Shown here: piece after piece, positions 7,178-14,101 of the stretch | Position numbering within the stretch: position 1 is the stretch's first letter | Layout of the letters: each line of letters begins with the position of its first letter | DNA from: JBIOJM01 sp044450785 | Lineage (GTDB): Bacteria; Planctomycetota; Planctomycetia; Isosphaerales; Isosphaeraceae | Direction: 5' to 3' | Length of the DNA: 14,101 bases | Assembly: GCA_044450785.1 (NCBI GenBank) | Contig: JBIOJM010000270.1 | Span: 1-14,101 of the forward strand | Translations under genes and position numbers: made by a program | Notes under the pieces: model-generated | The model's database searches: none | Told to the model about the DNA's origin: nothing | The model's input: only the letters and a program-made list of their open reading frames with translations

Positions 7178-9243
7178 GCGCGTCTGTAGCTGGTCACCCC
7201 GCTGCGCGTCGGCGACAGGGCTCTCCGGGTCATCGGGGTCCAGCTCGGTCTTTTTTGCAGTTGCTTCCTTGTCGGCAGCCGCGCGCCAGAGCTTCACGGA
7301 CCCGTCCAAACTTATCGTGGCCATTGTCTGCCCATCCGGGGCGAGGGTGGCATGATACTGGCCCTTGATGGTGATCCGCTCCTGGCCAGTGGCTACGTCC
7401 CAAAGTTTTACCGTCCCGTCCCTACTGCCGGTGGCCAGGGTCCGGCCGTCCTGAAAAAAGGCAACCGACACAATGCGGCCGGTGTGCCCTTTGAGGGAAG
7501 CTCGCAACTGGCCCGTGGCTACGGCGAACAACTTGACTTTCCCGTCCGAATCTCCGGTGGCCAAGAGGTTACCGTCCGGAGAAAACCCCAAGGAAACGAC
7601 ACCATTCGTTTGCCCTAACTGTTTTTGAATGGGTTCCCGTTCCTGGCTCGTGGCGACGTCCCAGAGTCTCACCCAGCCGAATTGAATTCCCGCGGCCAAG
7701 GTCTTGCCGTCCGGGGAAAAAACCAGGGCGTGCACGCCGTCGTCGAAGGCTCTTGGCTTGGGAGCAGCCTGCGGAGGATTCTTGGCCAGGTCCCAAAGCG
7801 TAATTTGCCCGCGAGGCGGATAGCTGAAAGCGCCTGCAGCTAAAGTCCGCCCATCGGGGGAAAACGCCACGGACCGTAGCGGCCCCGGGTGTCCTCTTAG
7901 CGTTGTCGGCTCCCCACCGGTGAGGGCGTTCCACAACTTGACCGTTCGGTCTTCACCGGCTGAAGCCAGGGTTTGGCCGTCGGGGGACCACGCCACCGAG
8001 TTGACCGCGGCCGTATGACCCTTCAAAACTGCCTGCGACTGGCCCGTTGGCGTCTTCCACACGTTGACATTCCCGTCTTGGTTCCCTGAAGCAATGGACT
8101 TGCCGTCCGGCGAAAACGCCAAGCAGATGACACCAGCGGTGGGATGCAATTTGGTCGGCTCCTCGCTTGGGGCAAGATCCCACAATTTGACGGTGGGGTC
8201 CCCGGCGGTGGAAGCCAAAGTTTTGCCGTCGGGCGAAAAAGCCACGCCATAAACGACCCCAAGGTGGGGAAAAGCTCTTTCCTGGCCGGTGGCAGGGCTC
8301 CACAAATTCAGGGTCCTTGCCTGCGTACCGAAAGCCAAATTCTTGTTCTTGCTCGCCGTCTGGAGCGCGGCGTCCTTGTCCTTTAACGCCGCCTCCTTCT
8401 GATCCTTCTCTTGTGTGATCAACCTGTTGCTCCAGGCCAGGGCCACAACCGTGATCGCCAAAAGCACGAGCGCTGAGACTCCGGTTGACCACACAACGGG
8501 CTTGTGCCGCCGCGCCCACTTTCGCGCCCGCTGGACCAGGTTCGGCCGGCTGGCCTGGATCGGCTCGTCTTTCAGGAACCGTTCCAGGTCGTCGGCCAGC
8601 TCCTGCGCCGTGGCGTAGCGGTCGACCGGGTTCTTCTCCAGTGCCTTCAGGACGATGGTCTCCAGTTCGGCCGGGATCGTCTTGTTCAGCTTCCGCGGCG
8701 GTTTCGGCTCCTCAAAGGCGATTTGCCGCAGCAGCTCCTGCCGGTCGTGACCGTTGAAGACCGGTTCCAGTGTCAGCAGTTCATAAAGCGTGACGCCAAG
8801 CGAGTAGATATCGGTACGGTGGTCGATCAGGATCCGGTTGGCCAATGCCTGTTCCGGACTCATGTAGCGGAGTGTGCCCAACAAATCCCCGGTCATGGTC
8901 AAGGCGACCTGACTCTGGCAATGAGCCAGACCGAAGTCGGTGATCCACAGGTTGCCGCGCAGGTCTACCAGCAAATTGGCCGGCTTGACGTCCCGATGGA
9001 TCACGCCCAGCTCGTGGGCATATTCCAGCCCCTCGGCCGCCTGCACGCCAAGTTTTGCGATCTTCCGAAAGAATGACGGGGACTTGATCGAAAGCGAAGA
9101 ACGGCAGCGAGCTGTGGATAGTCCTGGACATAGCTCTCGATGTCCGGATGCTCGCCGTGGTCGAGTCGCTCCATGAACTCCTCGACGACCTGGCCCATCA
9201 GCAGTTCCGCCAACGCGTTGCTGGGCTCGATGGTGGCTTTCAA
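7154..9243 (-). pseudogene. Membrane Ser/Thr protein kinase with WD40 propeller, N-lobe deleted and frame-shifted
   Basis: A PknB-type planctomycete kinase lacking its ATP-binding half. From a TTG at 9243, frame one encodes the usual N-terminal helical region (L-M-G-Q-V-V-E-E-F-M-E-R-L, then HPDIESYVQDYPQLAAVL). Around 9085-9102 the homology jumps into another frame at SIKSPSFFRKIAKLGVQAAEG, which is already kinase subdomain V/VI. The G-rich loop, the ATP-anchoring Lys and the aC Glu are missing. The rest reads through to 7154. Numbered from GTG 9046: HRDVKPAN (17-24), D37-F-G, S-P-E-Q (63-66), D-x-Y-S-L-G, one membrane helix (~184-206), a charged, coiled-coil-like stretch (211-236), then about eight WD40 units (VAFSPDGKTLAS...VKLWD type). 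Before the first full unit stands a remnant, LNLWSPATGQE, hinting at a lost blade. A product from GTG 9046 would be a kinase-dead membrane WD40 protein. An assembly error is the main alternative. Confidence 0.78.
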
Positions 9244-9251
9244 AGTTGCGA

Positions 9252-9255
9252 CTCC
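9252..9255 (-). promoter_or_regulatory. Shine-Dalgarno GGAG supporting a TTG start for the kinase gene
   Basis: On the minus strand GGAG (complement of 9252-9255) is 8 bases before a TTG at 9243-9241 that opens the frame just ahead of the conserved N-terminal helical region. No ATG or GTG lies closer; the far upstream ATG at 9375 would add 44 residues with no family resemblance. A TATACT hexamer (complement of 9378-9383) could be a -10 element, but no matching -35 was found. Confidence 0.45.
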
Positions 9256-9278
9256 GTTCCTAACGCCTGGGGGGGCAA

Positions 9279-9317
9279 GAGGCCGGTGTGCCCACGATTT
9301 TGGGAATCGCGGGCCTC
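9279..9317. other. Inverted repeat in the gap between the surface-protein gene and the kinase gene
   Basis: Outer arms GAGGCC (9279-9284) and GGCCTC (9312-9317) enclose an inner hairpin CGATT (9295-9299) / AATCG (9305-9309) with a 5-base loop; the inner stem can extend to CCC/GGG across one A-C mismatch. It lies in the 223-base gap downstream of the surface-protein stop and upstream of the kinase start. It could terminate the former or fold in the kinase leader. No T-run follows on the minus strand, so the role is open. Nothing else is evident in 9244-9466. Confidence 0.4.
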
Positions 9318-9466
9318 TGAGTGCGTCTAATCTGTGGAAGAGACCAGCCGTCCAGGTTCGACCGGGAAGCAGCAATGAGTATACCGCCGGCCTGGCAACA
9401 AAGGGGTCCGACGTATCATCAACCCAGCTCTTCTTCGAAAACCTATCCGTGGATCGAACCGTCGCC

Positions 9467-12400
9467 TCACGTGTTGTGGATGAAGACCTTGCCGGTTGCC
9501 GCCCGGGCGTACACCGTCCTGGCTACTGTATTGAGGTAATGGCTCGCCTGGCCGATGTCTCCCGCCGCAACCAGCGCCAGTGCGCCGGCCGTGATGTTCA
9601 CCTCGGCCGTACCGCCGAGGGCAAAGATGTGCCCGCTAAACGTGGTCGTGATCGACACGTTGCCGGAAGTCGAGGCCAGCCGCTCCAGGTAAAGGGTCGT
9701 GCTGGCCGCGCTGACGGTAATGTCACTGTTAGCCGTCACCTGGATGAGATGGTACTCGCCGGCCACCGGGAGTTCCACGATCTTGCCCTGGGGTGACCGG
9801 ATTTGCTGGACACCGGTCGCGATCTGGAGGTCGGCGCGAGCATCGGAGTGGAGATTGGCCACGTCGACGGTCAAAGGCAAGCCGTTCTGGACGACGCCCT
9901 GGAGGCTGAGATAAACGTCCCCGTGGCCGGAAACCGTGAGCGACGGTGGCGGGCCAAAGATTTGCATCATGCGGGCGCTCACGCGGTTGGCGGCCGTTCC
10001 GATGCTCCCCCCCGCGGTAAGAACGAGGCTGGTTGTTTCCACCGTACCACCGAAGGTCCCCGCCAGGATGCTGCCGCCCACATTCCAGATGGTCGTGGCG
10101 CCGGCTCCGTTGTGAATCGGGGTGTTGAGGGTAATGGCGGAGGTACCCTGGTTCTTGATGTTTACCTGGGTGCTATAGATGCTCGTCTGTTTGCTCTCCG
10201 CATAAATTGCCGGAATGTCCAGCGAGTTCAACTGGAAGTTCCAGAAGACCCTCTGCAGCGGACTCAGATTGGGGAAGGGCGTACCGGAAAGGGAGACATT
10301 CATCGACCCGTCGCTGCTTTGCGTCTGCATGCCGTTGAGGACAAGGTTTCTGGCGGACTCATTGAGGATGGTGACCGTGTCGAACGACTTCTTGAAGTCA
10401 AGGGAGTAGCTGCCGACGATCACGCCGGTCCGGAAGGTCACGCTCCCGACCGGGTTGATGTTGATGGGATCGACCACGAGGTCGTTGCCCTGGTTGTGGG
10501 CGGTAACGCCGACCGCCGTGACGATGTTCCCCGCGGCATCGACGTGCAGGCTGGGACTCGGTGCGGCCAGCACCGTGACAGCGGAGTTGAAGTCGATGAG
10601 GCCATAGCGGTTTTCACTCCCCTGGAGGTACCCTTGGCTAGGGACGAACGGCGTGTCCATTGTCGCCACCCGGGTATAGCTACCTGCCGGCGTGGGCGCT
10701 TCCACATCCAGCGCAGCCGTGCGCAGCCGGGAAGTCGGCGCGGTGACGACCAGCGCGGTGGCGACGAGCGTGTTGTCCGCGAGTGCGTCCACGGTGCCTG
10801 GGCCGGAGGATTCGCTCGCCCAGGTCCAGGTAGTGGTGTTGTCCTCTCTGGCGAGAATGCTGATTTGCTCGTTTCCAACAACGTCGGCATTCTGCCCGAC
10901 GTCTGCCCGAGCCAGCGGCCGGGCGTCAACCACGGAGGTGGCCAGGGTCGTGGCATACAACGTATCGGTCGACGCGGTGCTTGTCGCCTCCGCGTGGATG
11001 CCGAGGTCCTCGGCGGTCACGAAGACCCGCGCCGCACGGACGACGGCATTGTCCCCGAGGGCTGCGTGTGTCAAGCTGTTGCTGATCCGAGCGTCGGACT
11101 GAACCGTGTTCGTGCCGAAGAGGGTGTGGATGTTGTCCGAGGACGCGGCCGTGAGCCAGTCGGAATTCAACGCCTGGAGCGTGAACTGGCCGCCGGCACG
11201 AACCGTGTTCGCCGTGCCCAACTGGGATTCGGTCGTGTTGCTCGTCACCTCGGCGTCTGCCTGGACCGTCCCGTCGTTCAACTCGCCACTTTGTCCGCCC
11301 GTCGCAAACACCACGTTGAGCAGCGACGATTGGCTGTCGATGCGGAGGTCGCGGCCGGCGACCAGCACAGCGCCAGTACCCGTGAAAGCACGTGCCTCGT
11401 TCGCAAAGAGTGAAGCGGCGAAGGTCGAGCCGCCCGTGTAAAAGCCGCTCGATGCGCTCTCCTTGGCCTGGGCTCCCGTCACGTTCAGGGAGTGGGCTGT
11501 GACCACCAGATCATTGCCGGCCGTGATGGCTGCGCTGGTCCCGATGCTGGCGTCGATCGTGGCGCGGACGCTCACCGTCGCCGACGAGCCCGCCACGCCG
11601 ACGAAATGCCGCCCAATCGAACTGGTCGCTGTCGCGCTGTCGTCATACCTGTGGTCGTTGGTAGCCTGTACAAAAACGTCACCGCCGGACGACAGAGTGG
11701 TGGCAGCGTCCACGTAAGCTGTCACCGTCGGCCCCCATGAGGCTCTGGCTTGCGACTCGCCGACATCGACGACTCCGAAGGGAGTTGTATCCGTGCCGTC
11801 CGCCTCCGCGATGGAGTTGCCGAGTGCCCCGGCGGTGATGTTGGTGGAATGGCCCACCGTGACGTGGGCGCTGCCGCCGATAAAGGCCTGAAGGGTGGGC
11901 GAGGCGGCAGCGGTCGTGTCGTTGAGGAATACCCCAGCCACCACCCCTTTCGCAGACGCGACCGTTTTCGCACCGGGGTCCAGCGGCGTGCCCACGTCGT
12001 CGGCCGAGGTCGCGCTGATCGTCAGGTCATGGCCGACGGTGAGGGTTGCGCCGACGCCCACGTGCGCCTTGTCGGAGCTCGCCGCCGTCGCATGAGCGCT
12101 GCTAATCCCGACACCGACAATCACGCTCTTTCCCGCCCCGAGGGCCAGGGCCCTCACCTTGTCATTCGACCGGGCGATCAGGCTGACATTGTTCCCCGCG
12201 CTGATCGTCGAAGAGGCGTCGATGTACGTATCCAGGTTCGGCGAGTTGGTGGCGTCCGCGGTCGCGCCGGCCCCGCCCACGAGTATTGACTTCCCCCCCG
12301 ACGTGGCCGTGGCCGAGGCGTCCTCCGGCAGCGGATTGCCCAACGGGTCGTAGTTGTGCGCCGCCTCCAGGGTGATGTTGCCACCGGCGCTCAGCGCCGC

Positions 12401-14101
12401 GCCCTGCCCGACGTGGGCCGTCAGCGTTGGCGTCATGGTTGCCTTCGCCTGGGCGACGCCCACCGCCGCGCCGATACCGGCAGTGTCGCCGCGTGCGTAC
12501 GCCGTCGCGTCCCCAGCGCCCCGGGCCGCGATCCCGATGTCGAAACCGACCTGGACCGTCGAGCCGCCGCCGATAAAGGCCTTGACGGAAGGATTGATCA
12601 CTGCGGTCGCGTTATTGTAGGCGCCCGCGGCGACCACCCCGGCCTGGACTGCATGAGCCTCGGTGATCGCGTTGGTACTGGAAAGGGCGTTGATGCTGAG
12701 GCCGTGGACCTGCTTGCCGGCGTCCGCGCCGACCCGGGCCCCGGTTCCCAGGTACGCCCGGGTCGAGCCGTCGGCCGTGGCCGTGGCCACCGAGGCGCCG
12801 AGCGAAACGGCCGAGAAGGCCCCGCCGATGCTGCCCGCGTCCAACGTGCGATTGGCCTGCGCCTGGATTTGCACGTTCCGGGCCTGCGGGACGTTCGCCC
12901 CGTCACTCACATAGGCAGCCTGAATGCTGCTGTCATGGAGGACGACGACCTGCGCCTCCGCCGCGAGCGCCAAGCTTGCCGCGCCTGCGTACGCCCGCCC
13001 GCGCACATTCTCCGCCAGGTTCGCGTTGACCCCGACGTCTCCTCCGCCCCCGGTGCTCACCGTTGCCTGCTGACCAACGTACGCCTGGGTGCTGGCGGCG
13101 ACGTCGGCAACCCCCACGGACGCCCCGAAACTGAGCAAGCCGATGGACGCTTGCCCTGCAACCATGTCCTGCGTGATTGTTTCGTTCGCGTTGACGGCGA
13201 CGTTCTGACCGGCGCTGACCGTGGCCCTGTCGCCAATGAATGCGACCGTTCCGCCCGGCACCCACGTCCCTCCCGTCGTCCCGCCCGATGGCGGCGTGCT
13301 GTCGACGGCCGTGTTGACCGCATTGTGCGGCGTGGCATTCTGGATGGGTGCCTGCGCCCCGCTCATGGCGACCGCCACGCGCCCGTTGCTGTCCGAGCCC
13401 TGGCCGTGGTACCCACCCAGCGCCCCGGTGACGCTCGACACGCCCGTCTGGCCATCGATATAGCCGCTCAGCGGCGTGCTTCCACCTTCCTTGATCTCGC
13501 CCTGGGCGTACGTGTCGGGGCCCGCGCCGATCGCGTAGACCCAGACGGCCCCGCCGATCGCCAGGCTCCCAGCCGATGCGCTAACGGTGTGCGTGGTGAC
13601 CGTCTTGGCGGCAACCGCGCTGATGACCACGTCCTTGCGGGCGTTGACCCGCGCCCCGTTGCCGACGTACGCGGCCGTGTTGTTCTGAATGATCCCAACA
13701 TCCACGCTGCCCGCCAACGCGCCGCCCACGGCCACGGCCAAGGTGCCGTCGAAGGCAAAGATGCTGGTTTCGTTGACGGCCGACACGTTAACCGTCTGCG
13801 CGCTGCTCGCAGCGGACGAGCCCGTGTTCACTTGCGCGCCATCGCCGATGTAGGCTTGCGTGCTGGACTTGACGATTTCGACGGACACGTCGCCTGCCAG
13901 TCCGCCGCAGAAGCCGCCGGCGCCGGCGGCGGTGGCGACGAACAGGTCCTCGCTGGAGCCGGCCTGGACGGCGAGCCCATGAATGGTCGTCGTCGAGAAG
14001 CCGCTGCTCGCGCCCGCCCCGGCATCCACGAGGGCCTGCTGGCCGAGATAAGCCCGCGTGTCCTTGGTGATGAGAGTGACGGCCACCGACCCGCCCACCC
14101 C
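9467..14101 (-). CDS. Giant beta-repeat surface/adhesin-like protein, C-terminal 1,544 residues (5' end outside window)
   Basis: The frame is open at the right edge, so the true start lies beyond it; the GTG at 14098 is just an internal valine codon. The visible part is rich in Ala, Gly, Val, Thr and Ser, almost without Cys, and is built mainly from a repeated beta unit (14070-10845) of the form A-Y-V-G-x-G-A-x-V-x-A-G-x-D-V-x-I-x-A. Such units are typical of very large exported beta-strand-repeat proteins that form solenoid-like stalks in planctomycetes and other bacteria; a role in cell surface or adhesion is inferred. The last ~460 residues lack this unit but stay beta-rich (GTFGGTVETTSLVLTAGGSI; LVAAGDIGQ). 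No anchor, PEP-CTERM or sorting signal closes the protein: it ends abruptly at VFIHNT. After the TGA (9469-9467) the same frame reads GDGSIHG before a second stop (9445-9443), so the C-terminus may be truncated. The kinase pseudogene follows 223 bases downstream on the same strand. Confidence 0.8.
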   Translation of the reverse strand, partial: GVGGSVAVTLITKDTRAYLGQQALVDAGAGASSGFSTTTIHGLAVQAGSSEDLFVATAAGAGGFCGGLAGDVSVEIVKSSTQAYIGDGAQVNTGSSAASSAQTVNVSAVNETSIFAFDGTLAVAVGGALAGSVDVGIIQNNTAAYVGNGARVNARKDVVISAVAAKTVTTHTVSASAGSLAIGGAVWVYAIGAGPDTYAQGEIKEGGSTPLSGYIDGQTGVSSVTGALGGYHGQGSDSNGRVAVAMSGAQAPIQNATPHNAVNTAVDSTPPSGGTTGGTWVPGGTVAFIGDRATVSAGQNVAVNANETITQDMVAGQASIGLLSFGASVGVADVAASTQAYVGQQATVSTGGGGDVGVNANLAENVRGRAYAGAASLALAAEAQVVVLHDSSIQAAYVSDGANVPQARNVQIQAQANRTLDAGSIGGAFSAVSLGASVATATADGSTRAYLGTGARVGADAGKQVHGLSINALSSTNAITEAHAVQAGVVAAGAYNNATAVINPSVKAFIGGGSTVQVGFDIGIAARGAGDATAYARGDTAGIGAAVGVAQAKATMTPTLTAHVGQGAALSAGGNITLEAAHNYDPLGNPLPEDASATATSGGKSILVGGAGATADATNSPNLDTYIDASSTISAGNNVSLIARSNDKVRALALGAGKSVIVGVGISSAHATAASSDKAHVGVGATLTVGHDLTISATSADDVGTPLDPGAKTVASAKGVVAGVFLNDTTAAASPTLQAFIGGSAHVTVGHSTNITAGALGNSIAEADGTDTTPFGVVDVGESQARASWGPTVTAYVDAATTLSSGGDVFVQATNDHRYDDSATATSSIGRHFVGVAGSSATVSVRATIDASIGTSAAITAGNDLVVTAHSLNVTGAQAKESASSGFYTGGSTFAASLFANEARAFTGTGAVLVAGRDLRIDSQSSLLNVVFATGGQSGELNDGTVQADAEVTSNTTESQLGTANTVRAGGQFTLQALNSDWLTAASSDNIHTLFGTNTVQSDARISNSLTHAALGDNAVVRAARVFVTAEDLGIHAEATSTASTDTLYATTLATSVVDARPLARADVGQNADVVGNEQISILAREDNTTTWTWASESSGPGTVDALADNTLVATALVVTAPTSRLRTAALDVEAPTPAGSYTRVATMDTPFVPSQGYLQGSENRYGLIDFNSAVTVLAAPSPSLHVDAAGNIVTAVGVTAHNQGNDLVVDPININPVGSVTFRTGVIVGSYSLDFKKSFDTVTILNESARNLVLNGMQTQSSDGSMNVSLSGTPFPNLSPLQRVFWNFQLNSLDIPAIYAESKQTSIYSTQVNIKNQGTSAITLNTPIHNGAGATTIWNVGGSILAGTFGGTVETTSLVLTAGGSIGTAANRVSARMMQIFGPPPSLTVSGHGDVYLSLQGVVQNGLPLTVDVANLHSDARADLQIATGVQQIRSPQGKIVELPVAGEYHLIQVTANSDITVSAASTTLYLERLASTSGNVSITTTFSGHIFALGGTAEVNITAGALALVAAGDIGQASHYLNTVARTVYARAATGKVFIHNT
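10845..14070 (-). repeat. About 18 protein-level repeats of a ~62-residue beta unit
   Basis: Within the surface protein I count about 18 units with the core [AS]-[YFH]-[VIL]-G-x-x-A-x-[VIL]-x-x-G-x-[DN]-[VIL]-x-[VI]-x-A. Examples are AYVGNGARVNARKDVVISA, AHVGVGATLTVGHDLTISA and ASIGTSAAITAGNDLVVTA. Mean spacing is about 62 residues. Between cores lie G/A-rich strands such as SVGVADVAAS and VVAGVFLND. The last units (ADVGQNADVVGNEQISILA, near 10900) are more divergent. DNA-level identity between units is low, so they are old duplications and not a recent amplification. Confidence 0.75.

Noticed and set aside
8504..9076. 190-codon + strand frame over the kinase domain
   Set aside because: Complement of conserved kinase codons; the minus-strand frame contains HRD, DFG and SPEQ motifs.
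9140..9796. 218-codon + strand frame across the intergenic gap
   Set aside because: Overlaps the kinase 5' end and the surface-protein 3' end in antisense, with no family resemblance.
9803..11413. 536-codon open frame on the + strand
   Set aside because: It lies fully antisense to the surface-protein gene, has no recognisable motif and the charged, Arg/Gly/Asp-rich composition of a shadow frame in high-G+C DNA.

Overview
The window looks like part of a planctomycete genome, most likely from the Isosphaerales/Gemmatales side. This is inferred from gene content and not from any marker gene. The evidence is high G+C coding sequence, a DUF58 gene followed by a BatA/von Willebrand gene, a membrane Ser/Thr kinase with a WD40 propeller tail, a GH42-like glycosidase with a trimerisation-type domain, and a giant beta-repeat surface protein.

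Layout. (1) Positions 1-1679, + strand: a segment of visibly lower G+C (24 of 60 bases in 661-720, against 46 of 60 in 4021-4080). It holds the 3' end of an unrecognised gene and, 20 bases later, a 450-residue ApeA-like HEPN protein of the abortive-infection type. Positions 1741-1778, just after it, are a heptanucleotide tandem repeat at the edge of the G+C shift. (2) Positions 1874-4976, + strand: a tightly packed pair, a DUF58 protein and a BatA-type membrane protein with a VWA domain. The MoxR ATPase that usually precedes such pairs is not between them and the low-G+C segment. (3) Positions 4982-7077, + strand: a GH42-like glycosidase gene split into two reading frames, apparently by an internal deletion that also removed part of the catalytic barrel. 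(4) Positions 9243-7154, - strand, convergent with the glycosidase: a Ser/Thr kinase/WD40 gene that has lost the kinase N-lobe by a deletion plus frameshift. (5) Positions 14101-9467, - strand: the 3' part of a very large surface/adhesin-like protein with about 18 copies of a ~62-residue beta-strand repeat. It continues past the right edge.

The genes do not form one pathway. The defence-like pair appears to be a foreign insert beside an ordinary DUF58/BatA operon. The right half holds two adjacent genes with the same kind of lesion (internal deletion with frame change) and a surface protein whose stop may be premature, so this stretch may be decaying or may contain assembly errors. The best candidate for a little-described system is the divergent ApeA-like protein together with its unknown upstream neighbour. 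No RNA genes, CRISPR arrays, transposases or att sites were seen.
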